From Ophiura sarsii (lineage: Eukaryota > Echinodermata > Ophiuroidea > Amphilepidida > Ophiuridae), in the NCBI GenBank assembly GCA_035610835.1, contig JAYJML010000054.1:1-64000 (forward strand): a stretch of 64,000 nucleotides of DNA. Reading direction: 5' to 3'. The translations under genes were made by a program, and so were the position numbers. The notes below the pieces were generated by a model. It was not told the DNA's origin. It did not search any database and saw nothing but the letters and a program-made list of their open reading frames with translations. Shown piece after piece: positions 35,353-46,127 of the stretch. Within the stretch, counting starts at the first letter, position 1, and each line of letters begins with the position of its first letter.

Positions 35353-35571
35353 CTACCTGAGATCGCAGTACCATGATTTTAGTTGATCAAGGATGATTGA
35401 TTTGTCAATGTACGTTTTCTTATTGTAGACATGGTAGACTATAGTACCAAAAATCGGTTTAGTTTGTATCCACTTCGTCGAGGACGCAATGTGATCGTTA
35501 ATCTCTTTTTCACAAATGAATTTGATAAAATCCTTGCAAAGATTGATCAAATGTGACAAGATACCCGCCAA
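35353..35571 (-). other. Open stretch within intron 2, possible alternative exon
   Basis: A 72-residue ORF includes LINLCKDFIKFICEKEI and VYHVYNKKTYIDKSII and ends next to a donor-like CTCAG|GTAGCT at 35357. However the AIG1 domain joins exon 2 to exon 3 perfectly without it, no clear acceptor precedes it, and I recognise no family. It could be an alternative exon, a remnant of another gene or chance. Confidence 0.25.
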
Positions 35572-35847
35572 AAGGTGTCGATTTTTTTAAAATCCACTAT
35601 CCGTAAAAGGTATTGAAGAAATAAAGCGGTATTGGCATATGGATGAAATTGTAAGGGACTTCAAAAGATATTAGTTCTTCGTTTGAAAAATCTACATGTT
35701 CATTTCAGGGAAAGCGATGGTAATGGACTCACCCTAATAATTTGAACCTGTTACATACGTACACCTGATTCAAAAGATTCGGAAGACTATTACCAGCCTA
35801 TGGGTTTACTAATAGTAGTATAAATAAACTTCTCTTGCATAACCTAC

Positions 35848-36358
35848 TTGCGAGCCTGGTCTCCGAAGATATCCATGATAATGTCCGCACATTTCTGCAC
35901 TTGTTCCGTTTGCCTGTCTCCCCCACGTAGGACGAGGATGATCGCGTGGGGGCCTGGAGCAGATAGACACACACACCTGGTTATTTCTACCGCTGTGATC
36001 TCATTTCCTAGTCTGGTATCAAACAATCCAGGGGTGTCTACCACCATGATTGTTCGCCCTTCTATATTGTTGGTAGCGTGTCTACAAAATTGTGTTATCG
36101 AGGAACCATCGCTATCGGCTTGAAACACCTCACCGCCAACAATGGTGTTTGCAGTAGAACTTTTACCACTTCCTGTCATTCCTACCAACACTATACGTAG
36201 CTCAGTTTTAGTTATTGCTGCAGTCCTAGGACGAGCACTTCTTGGGCGGGCACTTGTTGGACGCCCAGAGCTTGTATGTTGCTGGGTGTTTGCTGACGAA
36301 GGACGTGCTATGGCTCTTGTACGTCGTGCTGATGGCGGGCGCAGAGGTTCAGGTACAC
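35848..36358 (-). CDS. Exon 2: N-terminal half of the AIG1/GIMAP GTPase domain
   Basis: Starts after AATGAAG, completing a split Gly codon from exon 1, and ends CGCAA|GTAGGT in phase 2. The first ~45 residues are an Arg/Pro/Ser/Ala-rich linker (SARPRSARPR). Then comes the GTPase: G1 loop VGMTGSGKSS (about residues 110-119), a G2 threonine in SITQFCRHA, G3 VVDTPGLFD (about 157-165) and the GIMAP-specific conserved box SAPGPHAIILVL (about 184-195). The domain ends DIFGDQARK and continues in exon 3 as YMIVLFTR. GIMAP/IAN GTPases switch by GTP-driven dimerisation, often on membranes, and are linked to immune and cell-survival control (family knowledge). Confidence 0.93.
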
Positions 36359-36838
36359 CTTCATTCAATGAAACATAAATCAAGTTTGAAGTTTGAATTT
36401 ATACTCAGCTACCCCCTCTTTTCTGTGTATTAAATGGGTACCAACATGATTCAGTTATGACAGATTCGATGTGGAGGATGTGTAGCGATTCCCACACAGC
36501 AACATTGAGTATTGAGTCTAGCTCAATGGCTTCGCAAGAGAGATAGGCACATCTCTCCTGTGAATACACGGTCACAGAATTGCCATTTTATAATGGAAAT
36601 AATCATAGTTTTCTGTTCCCCTTCCACCCGTTCCCTTTTCCCCCACTTCTCTTTGCTACTCTTTCCATTCTTATGTTTAGCGCGTTGCCGTATCCGTGTC
36701 AGTCGTCCGGATAGCCCTTCTGCCTTCCAATGGCTACAGTATATTGAGTTCTCAAAATTCATCGATACAGTTTTGAAAAACCATAAAGTACTAATGATTA
36801 AATAATATCTTATGAAATTGGTTCTCATTGATACGCAC

Positions 36839-36992
36839 CTATTTGGTCCAAATTTTCCTCCAATATATCTTCCATGTGAGGATTTTCATTTGCCTGTTGT
36901 TCATAATCGTATGTTTTCAACGACTCTTGATTGCCGCGGCTCAGAGAAAGTTGCTCGTCCTCATACAAATTCCAATTAACAAAACTTGCCAT
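36839..36992 (-). CDS. Exon 1 of the GIMAP-ZU5-UPA-Death gene: acidic leader
   Basis: ATG at 36992-36990, 51 codons plus one base, ending at CAAATAG|GTGCGT. The peptide starts MASFVNWNLYEDEQLSLSR and closes MEDILEENLDQIG. It is the same length and phase as the exon at 254-407 and shares its design, which supports both as real coding exons although neither alone would be convincing. A weak UIM-like EDEQL...ESL is present with an altered spacing. Its phase fits exon 2. Confidence 0.65.
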
Positions 36993-37131
36993 CACTTGAT
37001 AGATAAAAAAAAAATATATATATATATATATATGAGAGTAAATAAATGGGCATAGTTAAAACTCCAAGATAGTGACCACCAGACCCCTGAGAGATTCTTG
37101 TATGCGCACATTTGGCCAGTGGATTTCTCAT

Positions 37132-37205
37132 GGCCCCTCACATGTATCCGTGTGAGCTGGGCGGCCCCTTACCGTGTGAAAAATGGGTGCGGACGGCGGC
37201 ACCAA
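37132..37205 (+). mobile_element. Solo left end of the GC-rich element seen at 45701-47474
   Basis: GGCCCCTCACATGTATCCGT and the following GAGCTGGGCGGCCCCTTACC match the terminal repeat of the larger element, then stop at about 37205. Confidence 0.85.
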
Positions 37206-37361
37206 CATATTCTCGCGTTAAAATGCATATATCACGCATTTCATTTATTGCTGTATTTTGCATATTTGACGCATTTTAAGGCAACATATTCTCGCGTTAA
37301 AATGCATATATCACGCATTTCATTTATTGCTGTATTTTGCATATTTGACGCATTTTAAGGC
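37204..37361. repeat. Two tandem copies of a 79-bp unit
   Basis: AACATATTCTCGCGTTAAAA opens each unit and GACGCATTTTAAGG closes it; the units are practically identical. Inverted partial copies lie at about 41325-41365 and 41540-41605, so this is a small dispersed repeat family. Confidence 0.9.
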
Positions 37362-37467
37362 CGTTCCGTGCTCACAGTACCCATGCGAGGCCGCACATCC
37401 CTTAGAGAGGAATTATTTTCAAGACGCCCTCGTTTGACTTGCGTGTTGCTTTACTTTATAAAAAAAA

Positions 37468-37536
37468 GGTGATTATAAGCGGATTCGAACCATCAGCAGC
37501 ACAGCAATCTTTCATACACGTCTAGCCACCTCTCCT
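37468..37536 (-). tRNA. tRNA-like sequence or SINE head
   Basis: On the minus strand GGAGAGGTGGCTAGACG resembles an A-box and GATGGTTCGAATCCGC a B-box, about 40 bases apart. Acceptor-stem pairing is weak, so a tRNA-derived SINE or pseudo-tRNA is more likely than a working gene. Confidence 0.35.
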
Positions 37537-37558
37537 TTGATTATTATCTATTGTCTTT

Positions 37559-37701
37559 CTATTGTTGCATCAGCCCTTTATTTTGTATGAAGAGGTCACC
37601 ATTCTGGTCACGGCGTATGAACAGCCCGTTATCGAGCCAAGAGACCATTATTAGACAAAGGTTTTTGATAACGTCCTCTAGCTCACATAACGTCGTCTGC
37701 C
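37559..37701 (-). CDS. Terminal exon of an unrecognised minus-strand gene
   Basis: After a GGTCACTACAG acceptor the frame reads TTLCELEDVIKNLCLIMVSW and then LDNGLFIRRDQNGDLFIQNK before a TAG at 37561-37559. The start phase (needs one base from before) fits the end phase of the exon at 39869-40145, so the two may be consecutive exons of the same gene lying upstream of the GIMAP gene. I recognise no domain. Splice borders and composition are the only support. Confidence 0.4.
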
Positions 37702-38661
37702 CTGTAGTGACCTCTTCCAAAAATATTGAGCAGATGAACAAAAAAAGACAATAATAACAAAGAAAAGAGAAGTTTCTTACCTACGAAGAAGGTTTTTAAC
37801 ACTATTATCACCTATCGGATAAGCGGATAAGATTAACACTTCTGAGTAAACATCCCATAAACAGATTTTAAGTAGGCCTAGCAACAGTGAACATGATCAA
37901 TAGTTTTTCAATAGCTTGAAATCCTGATCCTGAAGTATGCCTATTGCATATGCATCAATGATTGAAATATAGAGACAACTATGAGTTTAAAACGGATCAC
38001 ACTGTTTTATCACACATAGTTGGCAAAAGTATTTTTATTGAATTTATATCGACAGGCCTACAATGAAAATAATTTATTTCAATGATAAAGTAGGCCTAAT
38101 AATAATGCAGTGATTACAATTTAGATCTGGATACACAATCAAGCCTTATTATTAATAGGATGTGCATATATAAGGCCAAATAAAAATAAAAACTAGTTTC
38201 TCGTCCTAACTTTTGAAAAAAGGAGGATGAGGGCACATTTTGTTGTTAGTAAACAATGCAAAATCACCATTACGAGCGTGGTATTGCATGATTGATTGCA
38301 TAACTTGAAGAGGTCGAGGCCTTTGTACAATCTTTTTATTTCATGGTTCTGGCCCTGGGAGGTTTGTGAACATAAACCTGCTTTAAAATGCTCATTGGAC
38401 TATGGTAAATTATTACCAAGATTTCAGCTTTTAAATACTTTAACAAAAAGGTTATGGAAAAAATACAGAAAAAAGAAAAGAAAATTATAGAATTCCTGAA
38501 AAATCATGCGCGAGGGGACGAAAAACTGCTTTATTTTTTTTACTTGGCCTTAATAGCACCAGAAAACAAACTTCATAGTAGTGGATTTGTTATTACCAAT
38601 TCTTCAATTTAGGGGGGAAATTGAAAATGGTATATCCAAGGAGGGCACACATTCGGGGACT
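37702..38661. other. Non-coding stretch, no gene seen
   Basis: AT-rich, with TAGGCCTA near 37875 and 38094. The ORF at 38296-38490 is rich in Lys codons towards its end and shows no family features. Confidence 0.4.
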
Positions 38662-39213
38662 CTAAAAGGGGGACTCAAGGAAGTTTTTTATTTGATTTTT
38701 TGAATTTTGTGAGTGCTCTAATTTTTGAACTGTTAATCAAATGCACATACATGTATACATTTTTGGAAAGGAAATGGATAAGAGAATCCGAATTTCTCAT
38801 TTTTTAACCATATCTAATACTTTTTTGAAATTTTGACCAAAAAGTGCCAAAAAAGAGATTTTTCAACATTTTTAAACTTTTGTTGGCACTTTTTAGTCAT
38901 TAGTATTAGATTAGGTTACAAAATGAGAAATTCGCCCCCAAGTTATTGTCTTTACATCATAATCAAGCGATTTGGGCATTTTTTACTCAAAATTATTTTG
39001 TTAGCTTTGTTCAAAAATGTTGGGTCAATAAAGTGATTTTTTTGTGATTTTCTCAAAAAATCAACATTTTGGGTCAAAATTGGTGCCAATTTTGGATTCT
39101 CTGATCCATTTCCTTTCCAAAACTGTGTATGTTTATATACATTCGAGTCATAGTTCAATAATTACAGCACTCACAAAATTCGAAAAGTGACTTCCTTGAG
39201 TCACCCCCTATAG
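38662..39213. mobile_element. Foldback element of about 550 bp
   Basis: CTAAAAGGGGGACTCAAGGA at the left pairs with the right end, whose complement is CTATAGGGGGTGACTCAAGGA. The inverted arms continue inwards for more than 100 bases (GTGAGTGCT, TTTGGAAAGGAAATGGAT). No coding capacity. Confidence 0.8.
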
Positions 39214-39868
39214 GGATCGATTAATTAACTTCAATCTAATTTCAAGACTTTGATTGAGGAATCGGACAACAAATTAGTATAAAAAAGTGGCGGCGACAGC
39301 AACACTTTGTTGTTGTTGTTGTTGTTGTTGGAGGTCAAACGTGGGGTGGGGGTCAAACGTGGGGGGGGGGGGGGAACATGTTGGTGGGGTGGGGCAAGAA
39401 ATCAATTTTTTGGGAAAATACATTTTTGAGTTCGCGCGTCCGTGAAAATGGTAGCATTCATTAATGCAACAAAGCCTTAGTTAACTGAATTTAGGCTAAA
39501 AGTATGTAATTTGAATACTAAAATTAAACATTTTCGATTGGTTGTGGTCCAAATGGGGGTAGGGCTTGAGTGAGCTGACTGGGCTTGGGAGGGCAAAGGT
39601 CGTGACCAGGTGACTGGGGTTAATAACGTTCTACGTCTTACGTAGCGGTCATGATATTTTTAATAATTGTATTTTCTTTTTCGTATAAATCTATACGCAA
39701 CTGAGAAGACGCTGAAATCTAGAATATGTACAATAATGTAGCCTGATGATCGTCGTGGTGCAGTAAGCACGGCGTGAAACACAGTGTAGCCAATGTAAAT
39801 TGTGTTTATTACCATTTTATAAACAATAATTTAGTATAGAATATGATACAAAATCATAGATAACTCAC

Positions 39869-40145
39869 ATTCTGTTAGTTTCTTGTCAACAGTCACTTGT
39901 ACATGTAGACATTTCCCAAGTATATCCAAACATACAAATGCGTAGTCCTTGTTATCGGCGATAGTTTTACACAATCGTCCGTTATTACAAGACTTCTCAT
40001 TCATTTCCCATTTGATCTTGGTAATGAAGACACTCTTGGTGACTATCTGTGGTTGTATGGATTTCGAAGATGGTATACATTGGATCATCAGACGATAAAC
40101 CACCGTGATGTTATCTTGACGAAAGCTAATGACCAAATGATACAC
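39869..40145 (-). CDS. Internal exon of an unrecognised minus-strand gene
   Basis: Flanked by TCAGTCAG at the acceptor and ACAGAAT|GTGAGT at the donor; 92 codons plus one base. The peptide includes YHLVISFRQDNITVVYRL, SVFITKIKWEMNEKSCN and YAFVCLDILGKCLHVQVTVD, with alternating hydrophobic positions suggesting beta strands. It does not match the UPA exons of the neighbouring gene convincingly. Upstream exons are not seen before the palindrome at 40484, so the gene may be partial. Confidence 0.5.
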
Positions 40146-40483
40146 CTGACTGATCAGTTAAAAGAACTGCAGATCATGCTAATTCCTTTATATCAACTAT
40201 TAATTTTGTATTGTACCACATTATATAACTAAAGTAGCTCATGGGTCATGGCTTGTTAACTTTAAGGAGATTGTATTTAGGGCGTCATGCTTCTGGTCAC
40301 CATGATTATTATTATTTAGACTCTTGCCAAGTTTCACGATGGCAACATTATGCATTTTATAACAAACTCCTAATAGTAATATAGATCATTTGCACAGTTA
40401 AAAAAAAGATGAGTACATACAATAATACATTATTATCTTGAATACGGTGTTTCAACGTGTATGAAAGATAAACCCCTCATAGC

Positions 40484-40593
40484 AGACCATCAGCAATAAT
40501 AATGGTCGCCGGCGCGCCTCTTTTGCAGGCTCGGCCTACGGCCTCGCCTGCAAAAGAGGCTTGCCGGGCGCCCATTATTATTGCTGATGGTCT
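40484..40593. mobile_element. 110-bp snapback palindrome
   Basis: AGACCATCAGCAATAATAAT and its complement are the ends of a nearly perfect hairpin whose GC-rich core contains CTCTTTTGCAGGC and its complement. It has the form of a tiny foldback MITE. Confidence 0.9.
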
Positions 40594-40599
40594 ACTACT

Positions 40600-40660
40600 C
40601 GTCCTTTATCTAATACATAGACAGCGATCTTATCGATTGAGCTACGGAGGGAACTGCCAG
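40600..40660 (-). ncRNA. tRNA-derived SINE head fragment
   Basis: The minus strand reads CCGTAGCTCAATCGATAAGA, an A-box-type start, followed by GATCGCTGTCTATG. No B-box follows before the palindrome, so only a fragment is present. Confidence 0.35.
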
Positions 40661-42290
40661 AGGAGCGCAAGATTATAATCCATAGGTATTACATTCTCAA
40701 AATCGATTACTGGTGTCACTATAATAGACGATTTAGTTAGCCGATTTTAACGATCTATACACAAAATTGCTGAGAAATCGACGAAGCTCAACGCATGGTA
40801 ATACATGAAAATTAAATCTGATGAAGACAAATTAGGAAAGTTTAAGCAGCTGCTGTATTTCTTCTGATGAGCAATTCTCCACGAAAATGTTTAGCGTTGA
40901 AGTTCAGTATTTTCTTCATCCAATGCGTCAATGATCTAAGATCTATCATTGGTGAATTCTCTAGTTTAATGTCACCTTTCATTGTTTCCACATCTGTAGC
41001 GACCTATGTTTATAACATGTAGGCCTGTGGTCGTATATTGTCATCCATGAATAACGCCACCAGGCTTAACACAGTTGAACTTTTTTGTGATAAAAAATCA
41101 ACAGAGGGCGGTTGCTATTATGTCCCAAATTTCAAATTTCTAAGGGATGTGGCCGGGGGCCGAGACGCGGATAGCTCGCCGCAGGCGCTAGTAACAAACG
41201 GAGCCGTGCGGCCGAGGCGACGAGGCCGGCTTGTTGCGAACCGATTTAAGTTGGGTCCAATTTAGATAGGCCCACCGCAGGCGCTGCACGGCCTACCAAC
41301 CGACATGCTAGACTTGAACACTGAAATGCGTGATATATGCATTTTAACGCGAGAATATGTTGCGACATGCTAGATTTAACACCTTGGAAATCATATTGAT
41401 ACATAATTATTTGCCAAAACACTCAGGGGGTTGGTGGTCGGGGAGGTAAAAACAAGGATGGCTACAATCTTAAACTATAAATATTGGATATCCTACATTC
41501 TTAAACTACTTTGTCAGTGTTATTGCGATTTATTCCGTTGCCTTAAAATGCGTCAAATATGCAAAATACAGCAATAAATTAAATGCGTGATATATGCATT
41601 TTAAGATCCGTTGCCTTAAAATGCATTGGTGCATATGCGCAGATAGTCCTACTTATACACCGTATTGCGCCGGTCCTTAAAATGCATTATATGTCACATA
41701 TAACGTCCTTTGCATTATGTGTTATATATGCATATTAAGAAAGAGGATGGGGTGAACTATCGCACCGATATCCGTCGACGTCGGCCGATGCGCAACGATG
41801 GGAGTATGAACATACCTTAACACGACGAATAATGGCAAAAAAGAAATTGAGGGAATTTATCGAGCACTCACTGTCATAGAAGTGGTGATTCATCGAAAAG
41901 GATTTCTCCAAACGATACCTAATATGACCAATGGCGCTTGGGATAGGTTACACTGTGTCCCCATCACGTCTCTCAATATGGCCGCCATCTTTAATAATGG
42001 CGAACCAAATCGAGCACCCTCGCAGTGGCCGTGTGTTTTTGAGAAAACTGGAAGGATTCAGTCCACGGATAGGTTAAATTTTACCCGTTGGAGCGCAAGT
42101 AAAACAGACGAACTTGGGTGCCAAGAACCTGTTTGTTTAATCGTTAAACTGAATACCTAGAGAACATACAAAAAAGCTCAGTAAAGTTAGGTGGGCTGAG
42201 TGGACATCTTTTACAAGATTGGAAAATGTGTTCCATAAATCTCACCGTTTGTTGTATTTCATTGTTAATTTTCCTTCACTTCTTCTTCAG
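40661..42290. other. Upstream flank of the second GIMAP copy, no first AIG1 exon seen
   Basis: Contains a GC-rich patch near 41150-41300 and inverted pieces of the 79-bp repeat at 41325-41365 and 41540-41605. I looked for a G1 P-loop and a DTPG motif on the plus strand upstream of 42291 and found neither. The ORF at 41882-42160 has no recognisable content. Confidence 0.5.
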
Positions 42291-42839
42291 ATTCATGATT
42301 GTACTTTTTACAAGACGCGACGATCTTAAATACCACAAGACGCCTTTATCTGAATACGTGACTACCCTTCCTGGCAAAATGAAAGAGGTTATAGCAGCAT
42401 GCGGCAATCGTTATGTAGCATTCAACAATAGATGCGAGGTACCCGAAGATAACAACAGCCAGGTCAAGGAGCTTCTTATGATGATAGATGCAATGGTTGC
42501 ACAAAATGGCGGACGCGGTTTTACTAATGATGTTTATAAGGAATTCGAGCGCAGAATTAACGAGAAAGAACTTAAAATGAGGATTCAATTGGAGAAGAAG
42601 AAGGAAGACGAGCTCAACAAGGCATGGGACCAGGCAGAGAAAAACATGAAAGAAATGCGGGAAAAGTTGGAGTTGCTTAACATAAAAATCAGAAAAAGCA
42701 AAACCAATTGGCTTCGGATTTCCAAGCGGAGAGACAGCAAACGATTTTGCTTCAGAAAAATAAAGACATGTTGTCAGAAGCCAAAGAAAAGCGTGTAGCA
42801 GCAGATCAAAGGCGTATGGAGGCAGAAATGAACGAAAAT
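42291..42839 (+). pseudogene. Second GIMAP copy, 5' part: AIG1 C-terminal half and coiled coil, broken
   Basis: After a TTCTTCTTCAG acceptor the exon reads FMIVLFTRRDDLKYHK, then CGNRYVAFNNRCEVPED and TNDVYKEFERRINEKELKMR, closely similar to exon 3 of the gene at 34237-34993. Near 42681-42692 about ten bases present in the other copy are missing, which shifts the frame; the downstream coiled coil (AADQRRMEAEMNEN) remains readable in another frame. The copy then stops where the Maverick-like element inserted. With the shift, the insertion and no upstream GTPase half, it is a pseudogene. Confidence 0.85.
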
Positions 42840-42845
42840 TGAGTC
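42840..42845 (+). repeat. Left target-site duplication TGAGTC
   Basis: Six bases identical to 56617-56622, directly outside the terminal inverted repeats. Six-base duplications are the rule for Maverick/Polinton integration. Confidence 0.9.
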
Positions 42846-43542
42846 AGTAGTAACAGGGCTGGTTGCGAGGAAAATGATTGGCAATTTCCGGTTGGTCATT
42901 AATCATTAATTACCGGAAGTAAAAATTGTCGAGTCTCTGGGGGCTGGTAAGAAATAGCCCTATCACTGGCAGGAAGATCCAAGATGGCTACTAGCTGCAT
43001 GCTCTAACCAATTAGCCCTAATTAATTAGTTCTTGTTAGCCTAGTAATACCTACATACAGTACTTGCATAGTTTGAATGGTGACTGTGGGTATATTATAA
43101 ATACGTTTAACTTGTAAAATACAGTGTCCTAGTATGAACCCTGTAACATAAATAATTTAAATCCTCGTTTTATAATTTACTAGGCGTGGGATATGACGTC
43201 AATTCCTTTTCCTAAATATGATAAATATCCTTTAAATTAGAATAAGTCCCGGTTTTGGTTGTATGTAAACCCTTCGAAATATAGGAACGAAATCATAGAT
43301 CTTTTAAGAGCGGTTACTAAAAGTATAATTCCAGAGATAGAGTAACGAAGAAGAGATCGAGTAAATGGCCAAGGAAGACTGATCTCTGGTGGCTAATTCC
43401 GATTACGATGAAATTCAGTCAGCTATGGTCAAAGTAGAACGGCTGGAACGGAGATTGCGAGAATGTTAGAGATTTAAGGATGATGATGTAACGTAGTAAA
43501 AATAACCCTCCCGTGATCTATTATGTTTACGTTGTTGTTAAG
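42846..43542 (+). repeat. Left terminal inverted repeat of the Maverick-like element
   Basis: About 697 bp, matching the reverse complement of 55921-56616 with a percent or two of differences by eye. It is not purely non-coding: near 43393-43469 the plus strand reads ANSDYDEIQSAMVKVERLER before a stop, which resembles the end of the protein at 53120-53488. Confidence 0.92.
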
Positions 43543-43609
43543 ATCAAACACTAACGACAAGTTCTATATAGACTATAGATTAACTTTGCTGTATTCAAAC
43601 TAACGAGAC

Positions 43610-44044
43610 ATGGAAGACAACGTATCATTGGGTAGTTTTACCGAGGAGTATGTCCAAAGTATGGAGACATTTGAATTACGTTTGTTGCTGCGTTACACGT
43701 ACGCGGAACAGTTAATGTCCACACTCAGATTACTCGCAGTGGCTAATGGTTGTAATTTGGAAAACTATCCGACAGAGGTAAACTCAGAGTTAGATGAAAC
43801 GATGCCTAGTTTGTACATCGTCGCTATAAATCAATTGAACATCGGCCTACTCTACGAAATTTACAAAGCGGCATCCAAGAACCTGATATTGGCCTACAAG
43901 GATATAAACTTTGAACAGACTATGGTACAGATACAGAGATGTTGGGAAGACACTAGTCGTAGAGATTGCGAGCGGATGTTGATGGTGCCTCCAGTCTATA
44001 TGCGGGCAACGATCACTGCTTTGAAAACAATTCTACAACAGTAA
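43610..44044 (+). CDS. Unknown 144-residue protein of the Maverick-like element
   Basis: First clear ORF inside the left terminal repeat, starting from an ATG with adequate context (GAGACATGG). It is predicted mostly helical, with LLLRYTYAEQLMSTLRLLAV, SLYIVAINQLNIGLLYEIY and RDCERMLMVPPVYMRATITA. No cysteine clusters, signal peptide or transmembrane helix. It is intact, uses balanced codons and reads inwards from the terminus like other Maverick genes. I cannot name the family; a structural or regulatory viral protein is possible. Confidence 0.7.
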   Translation: MEDNVSLGSFTEEYVQSMETFELRLLLRYTYAEQLMSTLRLLAVANGCNLENYPTEVNSELDETMPSLYIVAINQLNIGLLYEIYKAASKNLILAYKDINFEQTMVQIQRCWEDTSRRDCERMLMVPPVYMRATITALKTILQQ

Positions 44045-44195
44045 TCTTACCGGCTGTGGTACGGACCATTCGTGTTAAAAAAGAACATTACGCTACGAAA
44101 CTTCCATTTTAGCGGTTAAAGTTTACGTAATTTAATGTACATCTATTGTTACTGATTATGAATAAATAATAATACCATGAGATATATTATATATA

Positions 44196-45228
44196 CAGGG
44201 TGTCTCAAAAAAAACCGTGCACGTGTTTACCCAACTTATTGACCATGAACTTCTAGAATTTGGTGTAACAATTGTATACATATTAATAGACCAAACACTT
44301 AGCTTTCATATGCCGTTTATTTCATCTAATTTGGTTTTGTCAATCCTGAGATATGATCAATTAACTAAAGCTACCTAAAATCGAATTTGTGCCACTTTTA
44401 CGGAAAGAATGCTTAAGATAAGCATTAAAACCCTCGTCCTCTTAAGGGAGGGTGGTCGCCGATTGCGCTAGAACGCAAAAAACAGTGACCTAGGGCGTCT
44501 AGGTGATCGCTTTTACATTCCCTGCGCTCATTTTGACGAAAAACAAATTGAGGCTGCCACCTTACCTGGGGGTAGGGTAAGCCGTCAAAGTCCGATTGTA
44601 GGGGGGTGGTTGCCACCTTACAATTTTTTTTTAAATCGCCATTTTGAAAAATATTTTTATTGTATGTTCCTGAAATATTTTAGCATAGACCTATAATAGA
44701 AACACCATTTCCATCCCTTATAAGCAAAAAATCGGGTGAAATTCCGATATTTAGAACTTTTTTGGCGAAGATTTCTATGATATTTCACTGTCCAGCGAAT
44801 ACGGCGGGATTTTGAGGTCGGCCATGTTTGGTGACCTCATTGTGACGTCATGCGTGGGATGTTTGTACTTGTTTTAGTATGTATGGATAGAGGGAACCTC
44901 TAGCTATAACATGGTACCCAAATAAGCATACTCTGCTTTTCGGATTGGATTTTTGTAGGGGGTGGTAACCCCGGTGGTAACAACCCCTCTCTCCGGAGTA
45001 ACCCTTTCTATTCATTGCAAACTGTAAAGTGGCACAATGTCGACTTTAGGTAGCTTTAGTTAATTGGTCATATCTCAAGATTGACAAATCCAAATCAGAT
45101 AAAATAAACGGAATATGAAAGCTAACCGTTATGGCTATCACTATGTATACAATTGTTACACCAAATTATATAAGTTCACGGTCAATAAGCTGGGTAAACA
45201 CGTGCACGGTTTTTTTTGAGACACCCTG
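44196..45228 (+). mobile_element. 1,033-bp CAGGGTGTCTC element nested in the Maverick-like element
   Basis: CAGGGTGTCTCAAAAAAAAC and its complement are the ends, flanked by TA. An inverted relative lies at 57952-58969. The longest inner ORF (44425-44616) is not conserved as protein. A non-autonomous mariner-type element. The arms share CTAAAGCTACCTAAA on each side. Confidence 0.9.
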
Positions 45229-45230
45229 TA

Positions 45231-45700
45231 TGTGGTGATCGTAATATATCTTTTGCATAAAACCTTACACTAAGAACAGCACCGCAGCATTAGGTCGAAA
45301 CAAAGGCATACAGGAAATTCATACGGTTCTCTTCTGTAACGCTCGATATATCCTAAAATCATCCTAACTCCAATCATCAACACTGTCTCAACATGTCTAA
45401 CTCAGCTGCTTACCCTACCATTCGTTCAAATCCCTTGGATACGTTTCCTTCTATCTATTAGTATTATCAATCAATATTGATTGGTTTGTACATAAATTTG
45501 TTTACTTATAACGCAAGAAGATCAATGCAGTTTCAGTGTTGTTGATCGAACATTCTTTTATTTCCCTCCACGTAACAATGTATAATTACACAAGGTGGGA
45601 TTATTCTATTACATTTATCTTTATAGCTATGTATGTTGAAAAAGTTGACATGGGTAATTTGAGAGGTGAACACGATCGCACGCTACTTCAAACATGTTAT
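45231..45700. other. Short non-coding stretch of the Maverick-like element
   Basis: No recognised gene. The ORF at 45536-45730 runs into the next element and is not credible. Confidence 0.4.
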
Positions 45701-45917
45701 GGGGGCCTCACATGTATCCGTGTGAGCTGAGCGGCCCCTTACCGTGTGAAAAATGGGTGCGGACGGCGGCACACACGGTGGGCCGTTTCCCGTCCGTTGA
45801 ACACGTTCAGGGGACTTTGCCGGCCACCGGAGTTTTAAACATGCTCAAAACTCCGGGCGGGTGAGTAAAAGCGGCGGCGAACGATGAGAGCCCGGTATGA
45901 AGACGGTATAAGGACGG

Positions 45918-46012
45918 CGCACCCGTTCGCATCCGTTTCGCACCCGTTTCGCACCCGTTTCGCACCCGTTTCGCACCCGTTTCGCACCCGTTTCGCACCC
46001 GTTTCGCGCCCA
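45918..46012 (-). repeat. 11-bp tandem repeat GCACCCGTTTC
   Basis: About eight units in a row. As 11 is not a multiple of three the repeat reads through all frames and creates the ORFs at 45807-46051. Confidence 0.95.
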
Positions 46013-46127
46013 TTCGCAGGGCGGTGATTGACGGTGGTGGACGTCGACCATCTTAGCGACGGACTGCGAATGGCCGCATGCAGCCTAGTAACCGTTCGCG
46101 GAACGGACTCTCAGCAGGCATGTTGCA

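Noticed and set aside
35848..36433. Plus-strand ORFs opposite the GTPase exon
   Set aside because: Antisense shadows of exon 2, which has strong family motifs on the minus strand.
41882..42160. 92-codon ORF just upstream of the second GIMAP copy as a possible first GTPase exon
   Set aside because: Contains no P-loop, DTPG or GIMAP conserved box.
45807..46051. Two minus-strand ORFs with repeated ETGAKRVRNGC-type sequence
   Set aside because: Translation of the 11-bp tandem repeat in different frames.
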